Below, one piece after another: positions 17,746 to 27,213 of a stretch of 64,000 nucleotides of DNA. The position numbers and the translations under genes are program-made. How positions within the stretch are numbered: position 1 is the stretch's first letter; the number at the start of each line of letters is the position of its first letter. The stretch is from Sporichthya brevicatena (GTDB lineage Bacteria; Actinomycetota; Actinomycetes; Sporichthyales; Sporichthyaceae), in contig NZ_BAAAHE010000020.1 of NCBI RefSeq assembly GCF_039525035.1, forward strand, positions 14,841-78,840, in the 5' to 3' direction. Below the pieces are notes generated by a model that did no database searches, was not told the DNA's origin, and saw only the letters and a program-made list of their open reading frames with translations.

Positions 17746-17964
17746 ATGCTGGTGAAGCGAGCCGAGATCCTCCGGAAGATCCGCAAGGCGGCCAAAGCGG
17801 CAGGCCTTGAGGTCGTCGAGGTCGAAGACACCCGGCACACTCACATCGAGGTTGGCGGAGTCCGGACCACTGTCAGCCGGAGCACCAAAGACTTCGGCCG
17901 GATGAGTGACGTGATCTTCAGCCAGTTGGAGTCCGTTCTCGGGACAGGTTGGTGGCGCAAGTGA
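17746..17964 (+). CDS. HicA-like small basic protein (putative mRNA interferase)
   Basis: A 72-residue protein with a basic N-terminus (KRAEILRKIRKAAKAAG), a central HTHIEVGGVRTTVSRS segment with the His/Gly pair typical of double-stranded RNA-binding HicA folds, and a KDFGRM...GTGWWRK end. The ATG at 17746 follows a GGGGGGA site. It overlaps the next gene (GTGA). HicA proteins are ribosome-independent RNases in type II toxin-antitoxin systems; assignment here rests on pattern and layout. Confidence 0.6.
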   Translation: MLVKRAEILRKIRKAAKAAGLEVVEVEDTRHTHIEVGGVRTTVSRSTKDFGRMSDVIFSQLESVLGTGWWRK

Positions 17965-18347
17965 GCGAGCGAGTATTCGTCGTGCATGCCGAGCGTGCAC
18001 CTCAGGGTCAGTGGGGCCTGACCGTGCCCGAGGTCCCAGGAGCGGTGTCGCTGGTCGCGCGACTGTCCCAAGCTGAGCAGCACATCCGGGAGGCCATTTC
18101 CTGGGTCGCCGACCTCCCGTCGGATTCCTTCGCTGTGCGGCTCGTGGTCAACCTGAGTGGCGATGTCGGCAAGGAGTTGGCCGAGGTTCGCGACCTCTCG
18201 ACCCACGCGGAGCAACTGGCGCGGGAAGCCGCGGACCGTAAGCGTCGGCTGGTCGGACAGTTGAAGGCCGCAGGGTGGTCCGGCAGTGACATTGCAACAG
18301 TGCTCGAGGTCTCTCCGCAACGGGTGTCGCAGCTGATCAAGGGCTGA
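17961..18347 (+). CDS. HicB-like antitoxin with C-terminal helix-turn-helix
   Basis: A 128-residue protein. The N-terminal half (WGLTVPEVPGAVSLVARLSQAEQHIREAI) matches the partial RNase H-like HicB fold, and the C-terminus holds a DNA-binding helix-turn-helix (AGWSGSDIATVLEVSPQRVSQLIKG). The GTG at 17961 overlaps the hicA-like stop; a TTG at 17949 is also open. It probably neutralises the partner and represses the promoter through the upstream inverted repeat. Confidence 0.65.
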   Translation: MSERVFVVHAERAPQGQWGLTVPEVPGAVSLVARLSQAEQHIREAISWVADLPSDSFAVRLVVNLSGDVGKELAEVRDLSTHAEQLAREAADRKRRLVGQLKAAGWSGSDIATVLEVSPQRVSQLIKG

Positions 18348-18524
18348 CCCGGGGCAGTCTGCGATCGCGCCGACCGGGGGATCAACGGCCCTCCCCGCTC
18401 GCCCCTCATTTGTCACTTCCGCGAGCTCACGGACGCCCCCGTCATGGCGGGCATCTCCTACGTGATGTGGGGCGCCGGGCACGCCTTCCGAAACGGACGC
18501 GGCGGCCCCACTAGGGTTTCGGCC

Positions 18525-19145
18525 GTGGGAGGGACGGACGGCGAGGCGGCGGGGGTGCTCGACCCCGGGTTCCGGATCCTGTTCGTCTGCACGGGGAACA
18601 TCTGCCGGTCGGCGTTCGCGGAGCTGCTGACGGCCCACTTCCTGGCCGAGCGGCTCGGGGACGGGGTGACCCGCTTCGCGCTCGGGAGCGCGGGGACGCA
18701 GGCGATCGTCGGGCGCCAGATTCACGCCGACACCCGCCGCGAGCTGGAGCCGTGGAAGCTCGACGGCCCGTATGCGGACCGGTTCGTCTCCCGGCAGCTG
18801 GAGGCCTGGCTGGTCGACTGGGCCGACGTCGTCCTCACCGCCACCCCGGAGCACCGGGTCGCGGTCCTGACGCTCGCCCCGCAGGCCCTGCCGAAGGCGT
18901 TCGCGCTGCGCGAGTTCGCGCGCCTCGCGGCTTCCATCGACCCCGGTGACCTCCCGCTCGACCCGGTCGAGCGCGCGCACGCCCTCGTCGACCGCGCCCG
19001 CCGCAAGCGGGGCACGATCCGGGTCAAGAGCCCGGACGACGACACCATCGTCGACCCCATCGGCCGGCCGCAGAAGATTCACCACCAGGCCGCCACGCAG
19101 ATCGCCGAGGCGGTCCAGACGATCGCGGAGATCGTCGCGATCTGA
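18525..19145 (+). CDS. Low-molecular-weight protein tyrosine phosphatase (Wzb-like)
   Basis: A 206-residue phosphatase with the P-loop CTGNICRS (Cys near residue 22, C-x5-R-S) in FRILFVCTGNICRS. Unlike many relatives it lacks an obvious DPYY-type aspartate loop at the usual place. It immediately precedes the exopolysaccharide locus and probably removes phosphate from the tyrosine-rich tail of the Wzc-like kinase (27214-28884). The GTG at 18525 lies 6 bases after a TAGGGT -10 box, suggesting leaderless expression; an ATG at 18444 is also open. Confidence 0.82.
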   Translation: MGGTDGEAAGVLDPGFRILFVCTGNICRSAFAELLTAHFLAERLGDGVTRFALGSAGTQAIVGRQIHADTRRELEPWKLDGPYADRFVSRQLEAWLVDWADVVLTATPEHRVAVLTLAPQALPKAFALREFARLAASIDPGDLPLDPVERAHALVDRARRKRGTIRVKSPDDDTIVDPIGRPQKIHHQAATQIAEAVQTIAEIVAI

Positions 19146-19595
19146 GCCCGAAGCGGCTCTTTCCTGGGGACTCTCTGTAGATTTCGCACCGCGATCTGGA
19201 GCGCGTCTCACACATCACATGCGGTAGCCGTATTGGCCCGCGTGGAGCTTTGCGCCACTACCCCTCTCCGGGGCGCGTTCGCGCGCTCGGTTCACCCGTC
19301 AAACCTGCGTCTACTGGGCGAATCGGACACACAAAACACCGGTATTCGACGGATATTCCACTCCACTGCGCCAAATGGATGAATTCGAAGTTCCACCGAA
19401 TTGAGTACAGACAGTGAGGGGAATACGGGCGCTTAATAGCCCTGCTCAGCGAAAATTCGACGGCTCGCACCACGGTGGAACCAATCGGACAAACACCTGG
19501 GTCAGTGATTGGGCACCACCCGCGGGGGCGGGCTTGTCGCGGGGGAGGCGGCACCACTTGCTAGTCCACAGCTTCACCACCCCGGGCGGGTCCCG
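19146..19595. other. 450-bp AT-richer intergenic region before the exopolysaccharide genes
   Basis: No credible gene. From about 19290 to 19460 the DNA is clearly richer in A and T than the neighbourhood. It probably holds the promoter and binding sites for the glycosylphosphotransferase gene. I see no strong long palindrome. Confidence 0.5.
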
Positions 19596-21089
19596 ATGAG
19601 TGTCCTCACGGGTCACGGCCTGCCGGAGATGCGCCGGCCCGTCGATGACCTGACGCTCGACCTCGCCCCTCCCGTCCCGACGCCCGCCCGCACCCGCCGC
19701 CACGAGTGGCAGACCACCTACACCGCGTTCTCGGTCCTCATCGACATCACCGCCGCGCTCGCGGCCGCGGGCCTGGCGCTCGGGCTCCGCTTCGGGGAAG
19801 CCACCCCGCCCCTCTACGTCGCCGGCTCGCTGGCCCTCGCGCCCCTGTGGGTGCTCCTCGTGACCGTCTCCCGCGCCTACGAGCACCGGTTCATCGGAGT
19901 CGGCACCGAAGCCTGCCGCCGCGTCTTCCACGCCGGCGTCGGGATGATGGCGACGGTCGCGTTCGTCTCCTACGCGTTCAAGGCGCAGATCAGCCGTGGC
20001 TGGGTCGTCATGGCCATCCCCGGCGCGGTGGCGCTCAGCCTGCTCGGGCGGGCGGCGCAGCGGGCGTGGCTCAACCGTCAGCGGGCGTCGGACCGCTGCG
20101 TCCAGCGGACGTTGCTCATCGGTTCGCCGAGCGCGGTCCGGTGGACCCTCGATCGGCTCCGCGCCGACAAGACGCACGGCATGGACGTCGTCGGGGCCTG
20201 CCTGTCCGAGGGGGACCCGTCCGACCTGTTCGACACCGGCCTGCAGGCCTACGGCGATCTGAACGACATCGTCGACGCGGTCGCCAAGAGCGACGCCGAG
20301 GTCGTGACGGTGCTCGCCAGCGCGCGCCTCGACGGTGACGACCTGCGCCGCCTCAGTTGGCGCCTCGAGGCGCTCGGCACCGAGCTCGTCGTCTGCTCGG
20401 GTCTGACGGAGATCAGCGGCGCCCGCGTCACGATCCGCTCCGCCGGCCACTCGCCGATGCTGCAGGTCGCACACGCTCGTCTGTCCGGCCCGTCGCGGGT
20501 CATCAAGGGTGTGTTCGACCGAGTCGGCGCGCTCGTCGGGATCGTGCTGATCTCGCCGATCGTGGTCCCGGTCGCCCTGGCGGTCTGGGCGCAGGACCGC
20601 AAGAACCCGTTCTTCCGCCAGACCCGCGTCGGGCTGAACGGCCGTGAGTTCCGGATGTGGAAGCTCCGGACGATGTGCGTCGACGCCGAGGAGCGCAAAG
20701 CCGAGCTGCTCCCGCTGAACGAGGCCGACGGCGCGCTGTTCAAGATCGCCGACGACCCGCGGATCACCCCGATCGGCAAGTGGCTCCGCAAGTACTCGAT
20801 CGACGAGCTCCCGCAGCTGATCAACGTGCTCCGCGGCGAGATGTCGCTGGTCGGACCCCGGCCGCCGCTGCCCGATGAGGTCAACACCTACGGGCACGAC
20901 ATGCGGCGCCGGCTGCTGGTGAAGCCGGGCATGACGGGCCTGTGGCAGGTCAGTGGACGGTCCCAGCTCTCGTGGGTTGAGACGGAGCAACTTGATATCC
21001 GATACGTCGAAAACTGGTCGCTCACTTACGACCTCGCAATCCTTTGGCGGACAGTCCGCGCCGTCGTCGCGGGGACAGGCGCCCATTAG
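19596..21089 (+). CDS. Polyprenyl glycosylphosphotransferase (WbaP/CpsE-like)
   Basis: Starts exopolysaccharide repeat units by moving a sugar-1-phosphate onto undecaprenyl phosphate at the inner membrane face. After a cytoplasmic tail come four hydrophobic segments (about residues 45-150), a CoA-binding-like region, another helix (GALVGIVLISPIVVPVALAV), and the catalytic Bac_transf domain with FFRQTRVGLNG, MWKLRTM, DELPQLINVLRGEMSLVGPR and KPGMTGLWQVSGRS. Length is 497 aa. GC drops near the last 40 codons, marking the edge of a low-GC block. Confidence 0.93.
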   Translation: MSVLTGHGLPEMRRPVDDLTLDLAPPVPTPARTRRHEWQTTYTAFSVLIDITAALAAAGLALGLRFGEATPPLYVAGSLALAPLWVLLVTVSRAYEHRFIGVGTEACRRVFHAGVGMMATVAFVSYAFKAQISRGWVVMAIPGAVALSLLGRAAQRAWLNRQRASDRCVQRTLLIGSPSAVRWTLDRLRADKTHGMDVVGACLSEGDPSDLFDTGLQAYGDLNDIVDAVAKSDAEVVTVLASARLDGDDLRRLSWRLEALGTELVVCSGLTEISGARVTIRSAGHSPMLQVAHARLSGPSRVIKGVFDRVGALVGIVLISPIVVPVALAVWAQDRKNPFFRQTRVGLNGREFRMWKLRTMCVDAEERKAELLPLNEADGALFKIADDPRITPIGKWLRKYSIDELPQLINVLRGEMSLVGPRPPLPDEVNTYGHDMRRRLLVKPGMTGLWQVSGRSQLSWVETEQLDIRYVENWSLTYDLAILWRTVRAVVAGTGAH

Positions 21090-21378
21090 CAGGAGACATC
21101 TCCAGCGCCCGCAATCGCGCGCAGGGGGACGCGTCTGTCCTAGGTTTAAGTTCATGATCGATGTCGACGACACGCGGCCGCTCGGACGAGCGCGTTCGCG
21201 AGATGAAGCCCCGCGGCGTCCCGGCAGACGTAGACGAAGGTCGTCCTGCCCGGGCGACCGGTGGTTGGGAATGGGACGCTCATGGCTCCCTGTGGTGTCT
21301 CACGACAGGTAGTCACGAATCACCCAATCGGCGCTCACGCCAAGTCGGTGGTTCGAAGGATGCGAGGAGTCAGAGCCG

Positions 21379-22125
21379 ATGCCCACTAGGACGCTGACCA
21401 ACAAAGTCGTCCGCCGGTGGAAACTTCGCGGGCCTACTCACGGCAGCGACCTCGCTCGGGATATCGAACGGCGCCTGCCAACGTACTGTCCTGAGAACAT
21501 CTTGGATATTGGAGCGAACGTCGGTCAGTCCACTCGCGCCTTCCGGCGGCGGTTTCCGCGGAGCAATATCTATTGCGTCGAGCCGGTGCGGTCGACCTTC
21601 GAGGAGCTGTACAAGAACACGCGTCGGCTTCCGAGAGTTTGGCAGCTGCAGGCCGCGGTCGGTGCGCAGCCCGGTGTGGCCCGGATGGAGTGCCCTCCGG
21701 AGGCTTCGGACCGCGCGCGAATTCTCGCTACGGCTAGCGGAGCTGGCGCAAACGTAGCGACGGAAGAAGTGGAAGTCACCACGGTCGACTTGTTGTGCGA
21801 CCGTTGGCAACTGTCAGACGTAGGACTGCTAAAGATCGACACAGAAGGATTCGACCTCGAAGTTCTCCGGGGTGCCACCGATGTGTTGCGTCGGCAGCGC
21901 GTTGATCTCGTTGAAGCCGAGGTGGCGATGAATCCGCGCAACGACACGCACGTCCCATTCGAGAGTGTGAAGAAATTTCTCGAACCACACGGCTACTTTC
22001 TCTTCGGCATCTACGAGCAGGTTGAGGAGTGGCCTAGCGGTGGTCCGAACCTCCGTCGCGGAAACGTAGTCTTCATCTCGAGTCAGATGATCGAGCGATA
22101 CCGATCCAGTGCGGACCGCCTGTAA
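21379..22125 (+). CDS. FkbM family methyltransferase
   Basis: A 248-residue SAM-dependent methyltransferase. The SAM motif ILDIGANVGQST is near residue 42, followed by YCVEPVRSTFEEL and the FkbM hallmark VGLLKIDTEGFDLEVLRGA. It probably O-methylates a sugar of the exopolysaccharide. It is the last plus-strand gene before the convergent leftward operon. A TAGGTT box at 21141 lies 238 bp upstream. Base composition is less GC-rich than that of the flanks. Confidence 0.9.
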   Translation: MPTRTLTNKVVRRWKLRGPTHGSDLARDIERRLPTYCPENILDIGANVGQSTRAFRRRFPRSNIYCVEPVRSTFEELYKNTRRLPRVWQLQAAVGAQPGVARMECPPEASDRARILATASGAGANVATEEVEVTTVDLLCDRWQLSDVGLLKIDTEGFDLEVLRGATDVLRRQRVDLVEAEVAMNPRNDTHVPFESVKKFLEPHGYFLFGIYEQVEEWPSGGPNLRRGNVVFISSQMIERYRSSADRL

Positions 22126-22249
22126 CTTGCGCGGCGCGAGCGGAGCCATTCGGCGCGCCTGCTGCTAACGCTGGGCATCGCTAACCGCAAACGGCATCGT
22201 TGCGCCCCTCGTCGCCCGCTCGACTGTCGCTGCCGCCTCGGCGGGTGAA

Positions 22250-23125
22250 TTATCTGCGGCGAAGCACGCCGGAAGCCCCGACGATGACGGCGGCCGCGTG
22301 CGGCGCATGACGGAGCGTTCTAAGTGCTTGCAGGACTCCGTGGCGGTCCCGCGCCGCCAAGGCACTCCGCAGGGCGACCGCTGTGATGAAGTCGCTTCGG
22401 GCGCGGCCGGACACAGCATCCGACACCGCGCATAGCCACTCCAGGCTGGCTTGCCAGTCTGGCGAGACGGAGACGCTGTGCGCGCTTCCCTGCATGATAT
22501 GTACGAGTGGCTTTCGAACCATCGCGAACTCGGTATCGGGTCGATTGATAGTTCGAATAATTAAGTCCCAGTCCTGGTGTCGCCGCAGTGCGGGGTTCCA
22601 GGGTTCGGCGATTGCGAGGGCGCGATCCATCAGCAACATCGACGTCTGGATGAAGCCCTGTCCGAAGCGAATCCGGGATCTTCGGAGCAGGTGATCTGCA
22701 ACGTCGCCGCCGGCCCTCAAAGGTTCCGCGGGGATGATCCGAACGCGGCCGTCCGTGGCGTGGAAAACCGCCTGGGTCCCCACAACCGCGTGGCCACGCG
22801 CAACGAGGTCCTCAGCTACAGGCAGCTGGGACGCCAATTTGGTTGGCTCCCACCAATCATCATCGTCCAAAAAGGCGATGAATTGAGCGCTCGATGAGTG
22901 GACTCCCAAATTGCGAGCCGCTCCGCCCGTAATTCGAGTCGGCGCGACGACCACGCGCGCCGGCAAGCCGTCCAACTGAGCGCGAACGTCTCTCTCTGCT
23001 TCAGGGTCCGCAACAACTACGACAACGTCAGAATCGACGCCATCTTGGGAGCGTGCAGTTGCAACAGCCTTGCGCAGGGATGGCCGACCCAGTGACGGGA
23101 TCACTACCGCGATCTGCGCTCCCAC
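22250..23125 (-). CDS. Glycosyltransferase family 2
   Basis: A 291-residue GT-A fold enzyme. The N-terminus IAVVIPSLGRPSLRKAVATA, the DxD-type nucleotide-sugar motif in AFLDDDDWWEPTKL and the HQDWDLIIR segment with the general-base region are clear. It adds one sugar during repeat-unit assembly on the lipid carrier; donor and acceptor are unknown. Start is GTG at 23125. Last gene of the leftward exopolysaccharide operon. Confidence 0.9.
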   Translation of the reverse strand: MGAQIAVVIPSLGRPSLRKAVATARSQDGVDSDVVVVVADPEAERDVRAQLDGLPARVVVAPTRITGGAARNLGVHSSSAQFIAFLDDDDWWEPTKLASQLPVAEDLVARGHAVVGTQAVFHATDGRVRIIPAEPLRAGGDVADHLLRRSRIRFGQGFIQTSMLLMDRALAIAEPWNPALRRHQDWDLIIRTINRPDTEFAMVRKPLVHIMQGSAHSVSVSPDWQASLEWLCAVSDAVSGRARSDFITAVALRSALAARDRHGVLQALRTLRHAPHAAAVIVGASGVLRRR

Positions 23126-23176
23126 TTTCGGATGACCCCTTTCACGGACTGGTCAGCGTTAGATCGGCGGCCGCAC

Positions 23177-24466
23177 CTAATGCGGACGCGAGAGACGTGG
23201 TCCACCCATCATCCTGGACGCTGCCACGCCTCGAGAGCGTCCGACCGCCGAACCGCTTTCGCCGACCTGCAAAGCAATGAGAACCATTAGAGGCAGGACA
23301 CCGAACTCGCTGTTAACCGATGACACGGAGAAGGAGTTAGCGAGCGCGAGCGCGAAGATCACGAGACGATCTTTTCGGGCCACGCACGACGTCGCAGCGA
23401 GGTACCAGAGCATGACCGCCAAAAATGCGGTGCCGAGCAAGCCCTGATCAAATATAGCCCGCAAGGAGTACATGTGGAGGATGACGGAGTAACAGACCTC
23501 ATCGCCGCCTTGCAGCGATACCAGGCTGTCGTAACTGCTTAGCGCCTTACAACTGGCATCGGAAAGGGGAGTAAGGGGAGGTGCCCCGAAAAGCCACTCC
23601 TGGATGCCCCAGTGGGACGTCTCCCGCTGGAAGAACTGAAAGAATCGAAAGCGATCGACGCTCGCCAATCCGCCCTGACCGGCCCGCTGAGCGAAAATCT
23701 CGGTCGCGGCGAACAGCGCACAACCGAGGGCACCCAGGTACAACGGAAAACGCGGGGATCGCGGTTTTAGATACAGGGCCACAAGCAAAATCGCTAGTTC
23801 GACGACGCCAGAACGGGACTCGGAGAGGATGGTGATGAGACTGAGGGCCGCGACCCATGCACCGCTGTACTGACCAAGAGCGGGAAAAGCAATATATGTT
23901 AGACCGATGAGGGTTAGAAGCTCGAAGTTGTTCTCAGTCCAGATTCCGGGACGATCGCCTCCTGCCGCCACCACTGCGATGTATTTGAGCAGCGTCAGGC
24001 CGAGGAGAATTTTGACAGTTCGCGCGAGGCCTTCCCTGGAGAAGCATCTCCGGCCGACGAAGAAGGCGAGGAATAGTAGAAAGAAGTAAGCTTTGTATGC
24101 CCGTATGAACTCCGTAGCTGGCGCTGGGTCAGCTTCCAGTGCATACAGGGAGGTCTTGAGAATGAGGTAGGTCGACGTGAGGAGTGAGAAAGTAGCGACG
24201 GGGGGGCGAGAAAGCCGGCTTGGTGACAGCAGGCATGCCAAAAGAACTGCGCCGAGAACTCCGTCCATCGCGAGCGGCATCGGTAGTCGGTTGAAGGAGT
24301 TGAGCGTCGAGAGCCCGCTCAGTGCGGTGATTACTAGACCCCACCGCAAAATGCGGTCCGCAGAGGTGTCGGCGGACCGGTCTAGCTTGCCGTGCTCCGC
24401 TGGTCCGGACCCATGCTGGTGGTGATGCGTAGAGACCCCGGCCGGCTTGAGTGCATGACGCGTCAT
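23177..24466 (-). CDS. O-antigen/exopolysaccharide polymerase-like membrane protein (Wzy candidate)
   Basis: A 429-residue protein with about 10-12 membrane segments and a large extracytoplasmic loop (about residues 265-345, containing FQRETSHWGIQEWLFGAPPL), the layout of Wzy polymerases. Similarity within that family is usually poor, so the call rests on topology and neighbours. The ATG at 24466 overlaps the acetyltransferase stop by 4 bp. It would polymerise lipid-linked repeat units after export by the flippase. Confidence 0.75.
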   Translation of the reverse strand: MTRHALKPAGVSTHHHQHGSGPAEHGKLDRSADTSADRILRWGLVITALSGLSTLNSFNRLPMPLAMDGVLGAVLLACLLSPSRLSRPPVATFSLLTSTYLILKTSLYALEADPAPATEFIRAYKAYFFLLFLAFFVGRRCFSREGLARTVKILLGLTLLKYIAVVAAGGDRPGIWTENNFELLTLIGLTYIAFPALGQYSGAWVAALSLITILSESRSGVVELAILLVALYLKPRSPRFPLYLGALGCALFAATEIFAQRAGQGGLASVDRFRFFQFFQRETSHWGIQEWLFGAPPLTPLSDASCKALSSYDSLVSLQGGDEVCYSVILHMYSLRAIFDQGLLGTAFLAVMLWYLAATSCVARKDRLVIFALALANSFSVSSVNSEFGVLPLMVLIALQVGESGSAVGRSRGVAASRMMGGPRLSRPH

Positions 24467-24966
24467 GATGAGTCCGGGAGTGGTGCGGACGTGGCGTTGG
24501 CTGCGCGAGGACGGTTGGGTGGCGAGACAATTCGAGCAGGAACTCCTACTGCCGTCGAGTCGGCGGGCACGTTCCCTAAGACAACTGCGTTCGCGCCAAT
24601 CCGAGCAGACGGGCCCACCACGACGGCACCGAGGAGGCACGCTCCGGTGCCTATGTACACGCCGTCGCCAATTTCTGGAGCGCCTTGACTGGGACCGCTC
24701 ACGCCCAGAGTGACGCCATGGTAAATGGTAACGTTCCGACCGATTCGACTGCCAGGATGCACAACAACTCCCCGGCCCCCGTGGGGGAGTCGCAAGCCGG
24801 CCTCAATCGCCACTGACCTCGGAATGTCGCATCCGCAGAGTATGCGAAGAAGGGTGTCCGGGATAACGCTCAGTGCTGATGGCAGGGACCGAGAGAGTCG
24901 CAACAAGATTACGGCGACGCGGCCAAAGTTGTCGGTCGCCTTCGACAGATCGTCTTTGAGATCCAT
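24463..24966 (-). CDS. Serine acetyltransferase-like hexapeptide acyltransferase
   Basis: A 167-residue left-handed beta-helix transferase. Hexapeptide turns are visible from HPGSRIGRNVTIYHGVTLG to GAVVVGPSARIGANAVVLGN, followed by the GVPARIV C-terminal motif typical of CysE-like enzymes. It lacks the long N-terminal helical domain of true CysE (usually over 250 aa), and its place between wecG-like and wzy-like genes points to acetylation of the polysaccharide rather than cysteine synthesis. Confidence 0.87.
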   Translation of the reverse strand: MDLKDDLSKATDNFGRVAVILLRLSRSLPSALSVIPDTLLRILCGCDIPRSVAIEAGLRLPHGGRGVVVHPGSRIGRNVTIYHGVTLGVSGPSQGAPEIGDGVYIGTGACLLGAVVVGPSARIGANAVVLGNVPADSTAVGVPARIVSPPNRPRAANATSAPLPDSS

Positions 24967-25090
24967 TCGCTTCCGACTCTCCTTTCCGGCCGTTGTCGGC
25001 GCCGACCGAGGCCAATTTTCGCATTGCCAGAATCTGAGCGCTTTCAGGGCCAGTGGTTTCTTGGCGTTTAGCCCACGTCGAGGATTGACG

Positions 25091-25906
25091 TTAGGCCCCG
25101 CTGCGGTCGTACTGATGAAACCGAAGATCGATCAATGTCCTGGCCGTGTCGAGTGCTCCGAGCAAATAGCGCTTCCAAAGACGCCGCGGACTCTGAACCA
25201 CCCGAAACACCCACTCAAGCCGCAGGTTCTGCAAGAGCTTCGGGGCTCGCCTTTCCTGGCCTGCCAGAAATCCGAACCATCCGCCGCACGTGACGACGAG
25301 GGCTCCACCAGGGAAGGCATCTCGCTGCTGAACGCAAAAGACCTGCTCCCGGGGTGAGCCGAGGCCGACAAAAACAATGTCCAAACGCGTTGTGCTCAGG
25401 CCCCTCACCGCCGCTTCAAGGTCCTCTCGATAGCCGTCGATCGCGGTCACGACCTGTGCGCCGTACTCCTCAAGGCGCGTCCCCGCAGCTTCGGCCAACC
25501 CCGGTGGCCCCCCTACGAGGCCGACGCGGACAGGACGCCCGAGTTCCTCGGCGAGGATCTGGACAAGATCGCATCCTAGGTCTGTGGTCGGTGCGCGCTC
25601 GATGTGTTTCGCTCCCGCGGCCTTTGCGCAGAGCACGATGCTGGCGCCGTCGGCGTACACCACATCGGCGCTCCGCATCGCGGCTACGTAGTCGTCGGAC
25701 TTGCGGTGGCGCAAAGCGCCGACGTGAGCTGCAAAGACTAGGACGGGTTCGGGCGGGGACGAAGCCGCGGCGCTCGCGCGTGCCCGAGCCAGATGCAAGG
25801 CGAGCTCTGTTTGTGTCAGGTCAGCGATCGACATCTCGTAGATGTCCACTCGCGGCATTGTCTCGAGATTCCGTCCGGTGTCGGTGCCGGCTTCTTTCGC
25901 TGTCAT
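25091..25906 (-). CDS. WecG/TagA/CpsF family glycosyltransferase
   Basis: A 271-residue GT26 enzyme. Key motifs are YADGASIVLCAKA, ERAPTTDLGCDLVQILAEE, VGLVGGPPGLAE, IVFVGLGSPREQVF and CGGWFGFLAGQERRAPKLL. Family members add N-acetylmannosaminuronate, N-acetylmannosamine or similar sugars to a lipid-linked primer, often as the second sugar. It overlaps the wzx-like gene by 4 bp. Confidence 0.93.
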   Translation of the reverse strand: MTAKEAGTDTGRNLETMPRVDIYEMSIADLTQTELALHLARARASAAASSPPEPVLVFAAHVGALRHRKSDDYVAAMRSADVVYADGASIVLCAKAAGAKHIERAPTTDLGCDLVQILAEELGRPVRVGLVGGPPGLAEAAGTRLEEYGAQVVTAIDGYREDLEAAVRGLSTTRLDIVFVGLGSPREQVFCVQQRDAFPGGALVVTCGGWFGFLAGQERRAPKLLQNLRLEWVFRVVQSPRRLWKRYLLGALDTARTLIDLRFHQYDRSGA

Positions 25907-27210
25907 TTGTCACCACCACTCAGATAAGAACGCTTCCGATCGACTCGCCTTTCGATGACGCAGACAACGGCGGCGAGTGCCACATATGTCGCCGAACAAG
26001 CTGCCGCAGCGCCTTGTGCGCCGTAGCGCGATGCGAGAAAGGCTGTGAGGATGCCTTCCACGGCAAGGCCCATCATCAGGACCAGCGACGGGGTCCGGCT
26101 TTCCCCGAATGCGGAAGCCTCCATGACCCACAGTCTCACAACGACGAAAGCGAGGACGCCGGGGATGAGCCAAAGCATGGCTCGGTAAGAATCGACGTAT
26201 TCCACGCCGAGTAGAATTTTCACGGCCGCGTAGCCGAACACGCAGGCCCCGAGGGCTAGCGCCGCTGTGACGACAAGACAGTCGCGCCTCGCGGCAGCCC
26301 GCGCCATCTTTCGCTCGTCATACGGCTGTCCTACGAGGGAAGGGAAGAGGACGACCGACTTGGCGCTCGCATACATCCATATGCACTCGGCGGCCATCAG
26401 GCTTATTGAGTAAATTCCCACCTGGCCCGCGTCCGAAAATATGCCAAGCAGTACCAGGTCCGCTCTGTAGAGAAGCAGCAGCAGCATCGCTGCCGTCCAG
26501 GTCTTCAACGTCGACCGGAACAATGCGTCGCGACGCAATCGCTGGCAGACGACTACAGCGGTGACCGTCTCGCGTTGGCGATTCGCGATGGTCCTCACCG
26601 CGACGAGGATCGGGAGAGGACTCACGCATGCAGTTACAACAGTGGCGTGCCAGTCACGAGTCCAGATTGCGACTGTCGCAGTTAGCAGGGGCGGGATCGC
26701 AGTCCAGAACGTTCGTTCGATCGCGAGCCGCGAGAACAGGCCCTCAGATTGGCGGCGCGCGGCGTGATGCTCCGCGGCGACCTGCGTGCACGCGGCGAGC
26801 GCAGCAATCCCAGCGAGACCGACGAGTCCGCTGGCATCAAGATCTGCGAGCCCCGAGTGTCCTAAGAGCCCCACTGTTCCCGCGCCGGCAAGCAGACAGG
26901 CCGCTATTAGCGCAAGGCGGACTGCCGTGCCCGCCCCTGCGTAGGGCTGACCGGCGCGGGCGGCTCGCACGATGTATTGGTTCGTACCTAGCAAGCCGCA
27001 GTAGGCGCCGATCGCTACAACCACCATCGACGCAGAGACCAAACCGCGGCCCTCGGGACCAAGCACTCGCGCCGTGATGACGGCGCACAAGCTCAAGCTG
27101 GCTACTGCCGCTCCCTGCGAAGCCAGGAGCGCGAACTCGGCTCGCCGGTGTCTAGGCAGACGCTCTGACGATGTGACGCTCGGCGATATGCCGAGCGTGG
27201 AACCAGACAT
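25903..27210 (-). CDS. Oligosaccharide flippase (Wzx/MOP family)
   Basis: A 435-residue protein with about 12-14 membrane helices (for example FALLASQGAAVASLSLCAVI and VLGPEGRGLVSASMVVVAIG). The latter resembles the conserved N-terminal signature of the polysaccharide-transport MOP family. It would move lipid-linked repeat units to the outer membrane face for polymerisation. It lies 3 bp after the wzc-like stop and is lower in GC than that gene. Confidence 0.85.
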   Translation of the reverse strand: MSGSTLGISPSVTSSERLPRHRRAEFALLASQGAAVASLSLCAVITARVLGPEGRGLVSASMVVVAIGAYCGLLGTNQYIVRAARAGQPYAGAGTAVRLALIAACLLAGAGTVGLLGHSGLADLDASGLVGLAGIAALAACTQVAAEHHAARRQSEGLFSRLAIERTFWTAIPPLLTATVAIWTRDWHATVVTACVSPLPILVAVRTIANRQRETVTAVVVCQRLRRDALFRSTLKTWTAAMLLLLLYRADLVLLGIFSDAGQVGIYSISLMAAECIWMYASAKSVVLFPSLVGQPYDERKMARAAARRDCLVVTAALALGACVFGYAAVKILLGVEYVDSYRAMLWLIPGVLAFVVVRLWVMEASAFGESRTPSLVLMMGLAVEGILTAFLASRYGAQGAAAACSATYVALAAVVCVIERRVDRKRSYLSGGDK

Positions 27211-27213
27211 CGA

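Noticed and set aside
24463-24966. cysE for cysteine synthesis
   Set aside because: Too short for CysE, no cysK nearby, and embedded in an exopolysaccharide operon.
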